From: Phialocephala subalpina
Taxonomy: Eukaryota > Ascomycota > Leotiomycetes > Helotiales > Mollisiaceae
Assembly (NCBI GenBank): GCA_900073065.1
Contig: FJOG01000018.1
Coordinates: 389,592 to 453,591, forward strand
Length of the DNA: 64,000 nucleotides
Reading direction: 5' to 3'
Of this stretch, positions 54,353 to 64,000 are shown in pieces; the first letter of the stretch is position 1; every line of letters starts with the position of its first letter. The translations under genes and the position numbers were made by a program. Below the pieces are notes generated by a model. That model saw nothing but the letters and a program-made list of their open reading frames with translations, was not told the origin of the DNA and did no database searches.

Positions 54353-54660
54353 CTTGAAGGATTCGTGAGTGGCACAAAATGTTGAGATTCACAAATGCTT
54401 CGAAGCTCTTCTGTAGAGTCGCGTCTACGAAATTTCAAGCACGCGCCTAAAATGCCTAATGTGAGCTGCAGCGGAGGATGCGGATTAATGACGGACCGAA
54501 CGGGCACGAGCGGCCGCTGGTGCGAATCCTGAATAGCTTCATTCGCTCTTCAACCATCCTCACCGAACACCGTCGACCTGCGTTCGACACTTTCTCCCCA
54601 ACGACGTCCAATTCTCTTTCATCGAGACTTGCACGAAGCTGTTCGCTTCTGCTGTCGACA
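54353..54660. promoter_or_regulatory. Shared divergent promoter of CCT8 and the INO80-F/HMG gene
   Basis: 308 bp between the two ATGs. GC-rich, no TATA box seen. Two housekeeping-type genes share it. Confidence 0.5.
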
Positions 54661-56149
54661 ATGGCACCTCCCACTGGTAAGTGACGTCTTTCTCGCTTGC
54701 TCCGCTTTTTTCAAGCCGCACGCGTCGCTGGTCTCCCCCAAATGGCACAACATGAACTTCTCAAGCAAATCCTCACGAAGACACGACAACCTACCTTCGA
54801 ACTTTTGAACGCTAGCGCACCTTCGAACTCGAGGAACGATGGCAGGTCAAGAACCGGAGTGGTATGGACAAAGTCCCTCCTATGGAACCTACATCTCTCC
54901 ATACGCTGCGAACCAAGCACTTGGATCCCAGGCGCAAGATTCAATCTACCCTCAAGTCGCTCAACCTCAAACTGCCGCTGATGGTGATTGTACTGGATCT
55001 TCTGAAGTATCATTATCGCCGCCTCTGGGATTTCGAGCACCGACAAGAGGCCCGTACCCCAGACTTGCTTCCCCCGCTGGTCCCGCTGGTGGTGATAGCC
55101 ATATGCCTCCGCTGCCTCCACCCGCCCAACCATTGTATGGGCCGACCAGGGGTATCTTACCTGTCACCGCCGGTCGGACCTCACGCACCTACACCCAGCA
55201 CATGGCCTCCTGCTTCTGCACATCAGATCGCTCTGTCAAGACTAACTAAGCCTACAGGTTCTGTCCCCCCCGAGCTTCCCCCCTCCGTCGAAGAAGCATA
55301 TCGCAGAAAGTGTATCGAACTCAAGCGCCGCCTGAATGAGGTCGAAGAATCGAACGATGCAGCCCGCCAACGAATTGCACGTATCAGCCGATCTATCCAG
55401 AAGCAGCGACTCGAGCGTGCCTTCCTCCTCGAGCAACTGGCCAAGCGTACGAGCACAAATGTTGAAGATTCAGAAGGAAGCCCAAGCCCACCACCTACCG
55501 TACGCATGCCTCATCCACCATTATAACAAGTGTTGATCATTGTAGACAAGCTAACGCCGAATTTCAACAGCCAAAGGAGAAGCCACTGCGCACCAAGCGT
55601 GGTCATCGCAAGCCCGACTTTTTGACAACCGATCTTGGTGACGGTCGCCCTGGAAGCACTTTCATTCAGCAAGGACCTGTCACTCTCTCCCCATCTTCCG
55701 ATGCGTTCTCACATACCCACCCCGACCTACCTCGCAACTCTACTCCTCAAGCCCAATCTCAACCCGCCAAGCGTCAACTTCCAAGCAACGGCACTCATGC
55801 ACCAACCGCTAGCTCTGCCCCCACTCAAGGTCGTATGAAGAGTCCTTTCGATTTGTACTGCCGCGATACCAAGGAGAGCTTGATGGTTAGGACCCAAGAA
55901 GACTCATCATTCGATGTCGACTCGGCTCTAGCTAGGGGATGGAGCAGTCTGGATAATGACAAGAAGGATGAGTACACCCGCAAGTTCGAGCTAATGAAGG
56001 GGGAGAAAGTTGGCGTAATTCAACCAGGTCATGCTGGTCAATCTGGTCAATTTGATGAGCTAGAAGAGGATGTCGAGATGGGCGAAGACGTTGCTATCCC
56101 CAATGACGGCGCTGCAGATGGTGGCTTCACAGCTGTCAACCGCGGATAA
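54661..56149 (+). CDS. INO80 complex subunit F-like protein with HMG box, with one-base frameshift
   Basis: Exons 54661-54676, 54846-55499 and 55571-56149. Exon 1 gives MAPPTG, joined in frame to QEPEWYGQSPSYGTYISPYA; an alternative start is the ATG at 54839. A Pro/Gln-rich N-terminus precedes VEEAYRRKCIELKRRLNEVE and IARISRSIQKQRLERAFLLE, the coiled-coil block of INO80-F/TFPT-like subunits. Exon 3 carries MKSPFDLYCRDTKESLMVRT and RGWSSLDNDKKDEYTRKFEL, an HMG-box-like end, and an acidic tail. It should act in the INO80 chromatin remodeller. The frame before about 55139 and after 55142 differ by one; removing one G of the GGG run at 55139-55141 restores continuity (LYGRPGVSYLSPPV). Confidence 0.82.
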
Positions 56150-56604
56150 TCACCTATCTCTCTCCCTGGCAATCCCTTCACTTCGGCGTTACATTCAGGC
56201 GTTACATACGTGAGGGACCTGTAACAAAATCGGCGGACAATTGCTTGGCGTTTACGGTTGAGAACTAGTTATGACTAGAGCGGGCACGCATCACGACACC
56301 TTGACTTTGACGTACACTGGTTTCGGAAAAGCAAAGGCGCGCAGATCTTACATTGCATGATTCGGTGGCCTATCAACCAAAATACCAGAAATACATGCAT
56401 GGATTTCCAAATCAAGCCTTCGTCCCATTTTTGCCATCAATTTTCCTCCGCGCGACACCTCGCTTGCTTTTATCTGGGCAGCGAGCCTGGTGTTGTTCTT
56501 CTAATGGAAATGTACAGATGCGTTACTTGTGTTCTGTGCTCCCAAACTCCTCGCATGATGAAATGGTTGTAGATGCTCGCTTGAATAAGAACGTGAAAAG
56601 GGGT
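56150..56604. other. Intergenic between convergent genes
   Basis: About 455 bp of 3' sequence of two converging genes. Nothing else recognised. Confidence 0.4.
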
Positions 56605-58306
56605 TTAATCGACTCCAGCGTACAAATCCACTACGATATTCACAGCAGCAACGAGGATTTCGGCTGCGATTAGTACAATAACTGCCATCCGTTAGCCAAC
56701 GTTCCCATCCGAAATTCCAGATAGCGCTCGGACGGAAAGGCGGACAACTCACCAATCCACTCCAACTTCTCCCCATGCCCATGACTCAACTGATCCTTCA
56801 ACACAGCCAACAAATCCGCAATAACATCCAAACGTTCCGTCAAAAGACTAACTCTTTGATCCATCTCCAGATATTTCCTTACAGCGGCATACACCGGTTC
56901 TAACTGTGGCTCTACCCAGAAAAGTTCAGGAGTATCGAGCACGGAGCCGTTGAGATGGATATTGATACGTAGGATGAAGAGTTCGCCGATTTGCATGTTT
57001 ATTTCTTTGGATGAGAGGGCGATTTTTCCGGTTAGGGCGATTTGGGTGGGGATGTCTTTGCAGGTTTCGATTGTGTTGTCGACTAGTTCTTCGAAGAGGG
57101 AGGTCTGGACTTTGTTAGTATTCTACGTCCATTAAGGGTAGTAGAAGAGTAGCATACCTTCACGCTCTGGGCTAAAGCATGCGAGATGGCTAGCTTGGTC
57201 ATGTAGTTCCCTTTCTCCCTCAAAGTGATAAAGTCGTTGTATATCCGCGCCTGATACTCTCTCGTATAGTAGAAGTTAAAGCACTCCGTTTCCACATCAT
57301 CCCGAGCTAATTTCTCACTCTCAAATTTCGCAATCTCCTTCAAGAACCTGGTTTCATGTTGCAAGGACATTCCCCAAATAACCACCACTCCGTAATCGAA
57401 TAGAAACACTTCCGGAGTATGGACCTGTGTGTCGAAATCCAGATTACTTTCCGAGCCAATGTTCTCGTCCTGAATCGACCTCTCTACCGCAGCGGAGTGC
57501 ATCGTATTCTCCCCATTACTGAGACTCGTATCCCCACCTTCCGTATGCAGATCAATGAGATCCTCTCTCCGATGCTTATTGTTATCCTCCACCTCAATAG
57601 CACTATCCGAATGTCTCCTCTCCCTCATCTGCGCCGGCAAAGATTGAACCTCCATAACTCGTTCCGAGGGCGCTGGCATATCTCGTGCATAGTTATATGG
57701 AGTGTATATACACTCATCAAACAACTTCGGATTAGCACCTTTCGTCTTCCCCCTCCCTTTCAAAAACCGCATCAGGTTATCCATCTGGTATTTATTCGCC
57801 GTACAATATGCCGTCACTCTGGGTAATCGATCTCGATCAGCTTTCCCCAACCGTGCGGCATCTCGTCGTGCTGTAGGGTCTTTGATCCGTGTGTATTGTG
57901 AATAGACATCTCGCCCGCTCTCCTCATCTGGTCCATCTTCGCCAAAGTCAGGGTTGGGCAGGAGTTTTAGCTTCTGTGCGTTTTTCGTTGTTCGCTGAGG
58001 GCCGATCTTGGGGACTGGGCCAGAAGGTATGGGCATGAGAGGGGAGCCGGAGCTGTTTCGTCGTCGTAATCGGCTGTTCAACGCTGATAGCATGGGAGGG
58101 TTAGACGGAGAATTCGATGGTAGCACAGAGGTGAGAGCATTTTGGGCAGGCCGCGTAGATGAGTTGAGGGCGTTGTCGATTGAGAGGATGGTGGGATTTG
58201 GGTTGAAGGTTACATTTCGTACTCCCTTCTTTGGTGCATCGAAGGATGTGGTTCGTGATGGAAGGAGTGGTGAGGTTTCGGTCGTACTTGTACTTGTGGA
58301 TGCCAT
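56605..58306 (-). CDS. DUF155/RMD1-family membrane protein (Sif2/Sif3-like)
   Basis: Exons 58306-57158, 57104-56753 and 56681-56605 give 525 residues. A disordered N-terminus (MASTSTSTTETSPLLPSRTT; LLPSRT looks like a dileucine sorting signal) is followed by the DUF155 domain: LPRVTAYCTANKYQMDNLMR, FLFDYGVVVIWGMSLQHETR, CFNFYYTREYQARIYNDFIT, KLAISHALAQSVK and, after intron 1, TSLFEELVDNTIETCKDIPT. The last exon encodes the single membrane helix VIVLIAAEILVAAVNIVVDL. Yeast relatives (Rmd1, Rmd8) are needed for sporulation and the fission yeast ones interact with Sad1; the biochemical function is unknown. All introns are GT-AG. Confidence 0.92.
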
Positions 58307-58789
58307 TGTGTGGCAGAAAGAATTAGGATCCGATGTCCGAGATTAGAAGTGCAATAATTGGAAGGCCATGAAGAGATATTGAGGTCCAGAAATGGCTCAA
58401 TCATTAGAATGTTAACGTCTCAGCAAGCTGCAGCTCCCAAAAAAGTTGGATGACGTGCCTTTCAAGCCGACGCCGTTTTTTTGCGGTTGGTTTGGTGGTC
58501 CGTGCCCTCTAGCATTTTACTACGAAACTTTTGAGTTTCATGACCGATTGCTGCCGGACATCTGATCTGAATTTGAGAAATATTGATATTCAACGATTCA
58601 TGATGATGTCTACATCTGACGATAGAATTTATCCGCTCTGGTATATTCCCTCATAGCTGGGCATACAGTGAGCGAGCTCAGCGGCTTAACGTGTTTCCCG
58701 TGCTTTCATCCTCTGAAGAACCTTTGGAGAAGCTTCAGTGTTAGTTTATGTCAAAACATTGCTGCATTTATTGCCTCGCATTTTGCTCC
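58307..58789. other. Intergenic, DUF155 promoter and methyltransferase 3' end
   Basis: About 480 bp. No gene recognised. Confidence 0.4.
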
Positions 58790-59814
58790 TTATATTGGCT
58801 TGCGTCCCCAAACTGAGATCATAGGCGAATCTATCCCTTTCTCAGTCAGCTCCTTCTCACATCTGTCTCCCATCGTCTCTAGTTCTTCTTCCGTGAATTC
58901 CTTCAATCCCATCTCTGTTACATGGTTAGTCTATTCCCTGCGATACAGTATTTCATTCTCAGCTTACTCTTTCCAGCAAAGCAAACAGCTCTTGTACTGG
59001 TGGTCATGCTCCAAATTCCCAACTTAGCAATCTCTGGGTCGGGATTCGACTTTCCGAACTTCACATGAATTGTCGTCTCCTCAACATCCTCAAGACCAGC
59101 CTCGAGAAGCCACTTCTTCATATGATTGGCAAAGTCCCATTGGCTACCGATCTTCTCGAACAAAGCTCTGATTATCCTGCCAAGTTCGCCGCCTGTTCCT
59201 GGAAGGTTTTGCTCTCCAACGAGATCCATCTCATCGAGCTGTATCCATCCACCTGGCTTCACCAATGCAATCATATTCTTCACGGAATTCTCGACACCGA
59301 ATGGGCCACACGCTCCCAGGCCAAGGCGAGAATGGACGAGATCGAAAATGTTGGCCCAATCTGCTGGCCAAGGTTTGGTAATGTCTTGTGCTTGGTGTTC
59401 AATCTGTGGAGGAGGACTTGAAGGAAAGAAGTTCGGATTGATGTCCGTGCCAACCAAGGTGTGTGGAGAAGCGATTGAGGGTTGGACAGCTCTGAGCCAA
59501 AGACCTAGACCTCAATTAGCTTAGGAAGCTTTTCTGCAAGAGTGCTTCCTACCATCTGCACATGCCGAGTCCAGAATACGAAGTCCTGGTTTGGAGAGGT
59601 CAATTGGCGCCAGAATCAACTTTTCATAACAAGAGCTCATGATCTTGTGCTGTGCTGTTAGGCGCTGGATTTCTTGATCATCTTGGCCAAGATCGATGCG
59701 CTTCTCTGGAGTTACCATGATGCAATATTTCGTCGTGGGATTTCCGGTCTGCTTGAATCGACAACACAACAAGTCCCAATCTCGAACAGCAGAAGTTGTG
59801 AGCTTTATGCTCAT
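58790..59814 (-). CDS. LaeA-like SAM-dependent methyltransferase
   Basis: Exons 59814-59553, 59504-58968 and 58914-58790 give 307 residues; a start at 59718 (MVTPEKRIDLGQDDQEIQRL) is the alternative. Class I Rossmann motifs: LRILDSACADG (motif I, interrupted by intron 1 after the Gly codon first base), VGTDINPNFFP, DLVHSRLGLGACG and VKPGGWIQLDEMDL. The family contains the LaeA regulator and many small-molecule methyltransferases of fungal metabolism. The order HKIMSSCYEKLILAPIDLSK before motif I is usual for this group. Exon 3 provides the C-terminus LKEFTEEELETMGDRCEKEL, ending VWGRKPI. No cluster of biosynthetic genes surrounds it. Confidence 0.88.
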
Positions 59815-61027
59815 CAAGAACTCGACCTCTCAGCCTTGCATACTCAAAAATCTTACACCTCGGTCTCGCTCTTCAGGGTCTAGCGCTGACGTCGTGTGAA
59901 CTACCGAATCATTGAAATTCCACCGGACCCCTCGGAAACATTCGCGGAGACATTTGAAGGTCCCTCAATTGAATTCAAACTGCAAGTCCCGCTCAAGGCT
60001 GAAGAAAATGAAGTCTGAAGTCCGCATATCAGCAGAAGCGTTCCGTCTGGTCAGTTCAGAGCCTCAGAAAGGCGAGATCTTACGAATGCACCAATTAGCG
60101 GCAAGCAGCTACTACATCTTGACTGTACTGTATATATATTCCTAGGATGCAAGTAAACTTAAACAAACGACCAACAGCTCTTATCTCTCATGGTCCCAGA
60201 CAACCTCCGCAAACATCTCCAAACAAACTTTCTCAAAACCTCACACCGAGAGTACAGACCCGATTGAGGGAGTTGTCCTCGATATCCTTAGGCTATCAAA
60301 TTTGCTACATCCGATAGTGTTCGCAATGCTGTTTGGCCATGGAGTCTTTCATCATAAGGTTAATTTGCGTCCCATATTCAGCGTGCCCGATTTGAAAACG
60401 GTCTCGTCTCGTACTTGCAATAGGATTTGTATTATGCAAGTTCTTCGAAGAATATGTCGTTCCTTTGCTTACATTTCCCCCCTCGGCCTTATGGTTATAC
60501 ATTTGGTTTGCCTGTCTAGTACTCGGTGCATTCACACTCATCTGTCCCTCTTGCATTTCATTTTCACTCGCCGTGTTGCATGAGAACTTTCTGGGGATTC
60601 CCTTTGGTCTTGATCCTCCATCTCTTCATCAGAGTTATGAGTTACAAACTTTCATTGTCACCCCATGCCTCCGACCCTATCACAAGATGGAAAGGTACGC
60701 TGAAGGGTTGGCATTTCAGCGTTTACCCCTGCTTTAGCTACAGCGCGTGGGTGGGCTCTCGCCTTGGCGACGCACCCCAAAGGCACGATCCTGTGAATCC
60801 CTGAACAGTTACCTTGCAGCTGTCTCGCCTTTTGATTGGCCCTTCCTGTCCGAGCAATGGCAAGGATTGTCGGATAGACCCGCTTTCTATTCGCTAGCAG
60901 CGGGGCCATGGCTTGTCAGCGAGCGGCACGGTTCTTGGAAAATTGTCCCAGCTCCGACATCAGATTAAATTTCTAGCTATAGGTCGCTGCAAGAACACAA
61001 ATATCTTGCTCCATCTTCAGCTTCACG
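59815..61027. other. Long intergenic region, no supported gene
   Basis: 1.2 kb between divergent genes. Several short ORFs (60302-60583, 60465-60737 plus; 60658-60909 minus) overlap each other and look random. Confidence 0.4.
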
Positions 61028-62709
61028 ATGTCCCGACGTCGAAACGTGCCTCTGGCCTCTAGCAATATGACGGAGAATTCAGATTTGCCGGAGTCTTCAA
61101 ACCATGAAGGGAGGCTGATCCGCAAAGCTGGTGAGTATGTGTCGAATCAGATCAAGAAGATTGCTAAATGCTCCATAGATACCCTTTCGGTCATGTTCTA
61201 CATCTACCACAACCTGGGAATCCAATCCAATGTTGTCGTTTCCGCTAAGTATTCAAACAGCAACGCACTCTTGACTCCCTCAAAAGTCCGTCGCGCACTC
61301 AAAAAAGTCATCAACCAGCACCCGGCTCTTAGTATCATCGGTGTCACGAGGCCATCTATCAAGAACCCTGGTCACCACCGAACATGGGAAGGGCATTTAC
61401 CAGTCATCAATTTCCGCGATTGCGTCGAGTTTCGAGATGTCGATCTTGACAGCGACGAACAACTTTCTTCCATCATTGCTGGAATTCATAACACGTGGTT
61501 CGATACGAAAGACAAGACGAAGCCACTGTGGAAACTTGTGGTTTTGAATCAGAAGACTGTTGTGTTCGCGTTCCATCATTTCATCTCGGACGGATTGTCT
61601 GGATATGCTTTTCATCGGGCATTGACCTCTGCTCTGAATGAAGAAGATGGAGTCCCAAATGAGACTGAAGATGGTATGGACAGTGAGAGTGTCACGACCC
61701 CGAGGATAGATCCAGCAGCGCTCCATCATCCAATGTATGAGTTAGAGGAGAAGCTCTCGTGGCCAAGCGTCATCTCTGGCTTCCTGTTGTGAGTTTCCGC
61801 TTTAGTATCTCTCTCCGTCCCATTACTGACAATTCGCCAGCTGGATCCTCATCCGTCTCATATTCTCGTCAACTTCATTCTTCTTTTCCAATATCAAAAT
61901 GCCCCTCACCCTCCCCACCGTCGCAAAACCGCTCCCTGGCTCCGAAAAGACAATCACCCGCGTCCGCATCCTCCGCATCCACGCTTCAACCATGTCCAAA
62001 GCTCTCTCCGGTTGTCGTTCACATGAAACGAGTTTTTCCGCCCTACTCCTCACGTTAGTGCAGATTACTCTAGCTGCAGAAGAGTACCCTCAAGCAAAAT
62101 TCGGATTCTCGAGGTTGGCGATCAGCGTTAGAGATTTGCTGAAGAAGGAAAACAGGATAGGAAAGGATGAGATGGTCAATGCTAGCGCAAGTTATTTTGG
62201 GGCTCATCGCCTTGGAAGGTTTCGGGAAGCTGACAATGGTATGTCATCCACTGCTGGAAAAACAGGTAATGAAGGAAAGGAACAAGTCTGGGAATCAGCA
62301 AAGCAGTTCAAATCAGATATCAACAAAGATCTCTACGTCGATAAGAACACGCAGAAAGCACTCTGTCAGTGCAAATTGATGGGAGAAGACGATGAAGAGG
62401 TGGGGAAGTTTACAGGGATGGCGCTTTATCAGAAGAATTCATTCTTAGTATCCAACCTAGGCGCTTTTGAGCCGAAGGAGCCCAGAGACTCCAAAGAAAT
62501 GGTGGAGGAAGAGGGTGGAGAAGGGAAATGGAAAGTGAAGGACATCTTGTTCTCAGTAGGAGCGGTAAACGCGAATATTTACAGTCCGATGGCGTTTAAT
62601 GTAGCGAGTGCCAAGGGCGGAGATTGTGTTATTTGCGCCAATTGGCAGGAAGGGGTTTTGGAAGAGAGTATGGTGGAGAGGGTTTTGAGGGGTGTTGAGG
62701 GGAGGTTGG
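61028..62709 (+). CDS. Alcohol acetyltransferase-like (AATase) protein, cut by assembly gap
   Basis: Exon 1 is 61028-61788 and exon 2 runs from 61841 into the N gap. About 540 residues are visible. The acyltransferase motif HxxxDG appears as HHFISDG (His184, Asp188), with VRRALKKVINQHPALSIIGV before it, as in alcohol O-acetyltransferases and condensation-type enzymes. A hydrophobic segment formed across the intron (SGFLFWILIRLIFSSTSFFF) could anchor it in a membrane. LSVSNL-type motif: SFLVSNLGAFEP near the end. The gene likely esterifies an alcohol from acetyl-CoA; substrate unknown. The C-terminus is hidden in the gap; the bases 63086-63130 after the gap might belong to it. Confidence 0.8.
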
Positions 62710-63085
62710 NNNNNNNNNNNNNNNNNNNNNNNNNNNNNNNNNNNNNNNNNNNNNNNNNNNNNNNNNNNNNNNNNNNNNNNNNNNNNNNNNNNNNNNNNNN
62801 NNNNNNNNNNNNNNNNNNNNNNNNNNNNNNNNNNNNNNNNNNNNNNNNNNNNNNNNNNNNNNNNNNNNNNNNNNNNNNNNNNNNNNNNNNNNNNNNNNNN
62901 NNNNNNNNNNNNNNNNNNNNNNNNNNNNNNNNNNNNNNNNNNNNNNNNNNNNNNNNNNNNNNNNNNNNNNNNNNNNNNNNNNNNNNNNNNNNNNNNNNNN
63001 NNNNNNNNNNNNNNNNNNNNNNNNNNNNNNNNNNNNNNNNNNNNNNNNNNNNNNNNNNNNNNNNNNNNNNNNNNNNNNNNNNNNN
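62710..63085. other. Assembly gap (376 N)
   Basis: Unsequenced. It hides the 3' end of the acetyltransferase-like gene. The 208 bases after it hold no recognised gene. Confidence 1.
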
Positions 63086-63293
63086 AGGTTTTGGTGGGGT
63101 GAGCTGTGCTGTGCACGTTTGCCAGAAATAGAAGGATATCTTGTTGAAGTGGTGGCCGAATTGTCTACGAACTTTGCGATTATGGTGAAGCTCTCTCTGT
63201 TCTTTCTATCCTCGAATCCCAGTGGATATTGAAGGAGTTGGATCCCGCTCAATTGGTATCTACAGTACGCAATCAACTCCCCGAGATTTTTTT

Positions 63294-64000
63294 CTATCTC
63301 TTACGGCCCTCTCTTCTCTTTGGGGTTAGGAGTTTGGTTCTCAACATTTCAATCAATTTCTTTCTTTTAGACGTATGTCTCGGCTTCTCTTTGCTCCACT
63401 TCTCGGTGCCAACGGCAGCAGCGCCATCAATTTGATTGTCCTTCGCGACCCCGGTCATCGCAGGCACAGATACTGCATCGACTCCTGCGTTTTCCTTGCT
63501 TGTTTCCGAGATCTTTGGTAGACGTTCTTCGAGCTGATTCTGCCCCTCAGTTGAAGGGACGAGAGGAATGTCTGCTTTCTCTGCTTCCTCTTCTTTCTCA
63601 TCGGCTATCGTTTCAACTTCTCGGAGCTTGGGTTTCCGCTTCTCTTTCACGCGGTTCACAAGCTCCTCAAAAGTAAGTTCTGGAAGATTGATGACGGGAG
63701 GAGGCCATTTGCCGCTGATTCGGAGGTTCAGCTCGAGCATCGACATCTGCTTGAATTCCGAATGAGTCAATCTGATTTTCGGTTCCCACTAGATAGTTGA
63801 GGAGTTAGTGCTTTTTCTTCTGAATTTGGTACAAGAGGGGCAAGGGTTTGGAGGTCTAACATCATTTCCATACTGATCCTTAGGCTCGTCATCGACCAGT
63901 GGCCATTCTATCTTTCCGCACACGTATAATTCGATGAGATTCATCGTCCTCATTTGCTCCGTCTCATTGTAAGGACGCTCCTTCCATTCGCTATCGTACA
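63294..64000 (-). CDS. Unknown protein, 3' part; continues beyond right edge
   Basis: Exons 64000(+)-63861 and 63788-63294. The upstream exon reads YDSEWKERPYNETEQMRTMN and ELYVCGKIEWPLVDDEPKDQ; the next joins as NDWEPKIRLTHSEFKQMSML, KWPPPVINLPELTFEELVNR, then a charged, low-complexity C-terminus (KEKRKPKLREVETIADEKEE) and a basic end (TSKRKKLIEMLRTKLLTPKR) that may be a nuclear signal. The intron uses a GTTAGA donor and CTATCTAG acceptor in phase 0. I do not recognise the family. Confidence 0.65.

Noticed and set aside
58790..63000. Secondary-metabolite cluster around the LaeA-like methyltransferase and acetyltransferase
   Set aside because: No polyketide synthase, peptide synthetase, terpene cyclase or transporter is present, and 1.2 kb without genes separates the two.
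1..64000. tRNA or rRNA genes
   Set aside because: I scanned for TTCGA-type T-loops with matching acceptor stems and found none that hold up; those seen lie in coding sequence or introns. A tRNAscan run would be decisive.

Overview
The window is nuclear DNA of a filamentous ascomycete (Pezizomycotina). Genes are on both strands, most protein genes have 45-110 nt introns with CTAAC/CTGAC-like branch sites, and the conserved genes (DRS2 flippase, CRIPT, PHF5A, pinin, CCT8, INO80-F/HMG protein, DUF155/RMD1 protein, DUF6594 protein, LaeA-like methyltransferase) are typical of this group. A placement in Leotiomycetes is only a guess. The sequence is draft: there is a 376-base N gap at 62710-63085, and several genes have single-base frameshifts at homopolymers.

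Layout. 0-10 kb: a broken FAD oxidoreductase, a GNAT acetyltransferase, a secreted precursor with dibasic (KR) sites, a possible small gene, the DRS2-type flippase and CRIPT. 10-13.4 kb: three minus-strand copies of one unknown family, one of them decayed, inside an older segmental duplication. 14-22.7 kb: ten minus-strand neighbours that appear to share one C-terminal module of about 80-100 residues (a Y..W....FSY...SK start and an LP..V..GR..G.F..L.VE end). I do not recognise this family; it is the best candidate in the window for an undescribed system. 22.9-25.5 kb: a prolyl 4-hydroxylase, a broken Cys-rich gene, and a second KR-site precursor that is a paralogue of the one at 2.2 kb, so the two precursors bracket the whole array.

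26-34 kb: a coiled-coil-like unknown, a head-to-head pair of splicing genes (PHF5A and pinin), and a FAD2-type desaturase followed by an epoxide hydrolase on the same strand, which may act together on fatty acids. 34-39.5 kb is gene-poor with decayed ORFs and short repeats. 39.5-45 kb: a DUF6594 membrane protein, a nested transposon island (non-LTR retroelement RNase H fragment, split by a 515-bp hAT-like element with an 8-bp target duplication, next to a Ty3-like scrap), and a C2H2 zinc-finger gene.

46-64 kb: an ACC-synthase-like aminotransferase with one in-frame stop, a secreted GH35 beta-galactosidase, CCT8 head-to-head with the INO80-F/HMG gene, the DUF155 protein, a LaeA-like methyltransferase, an alcohol-acetyltransferase-like gene running into the N gap, and an unknown gene running off the right edge. 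Three introns in three genes (CRIPT, aminotransferase, beta-galactosidase) need GC rather than GT donors.
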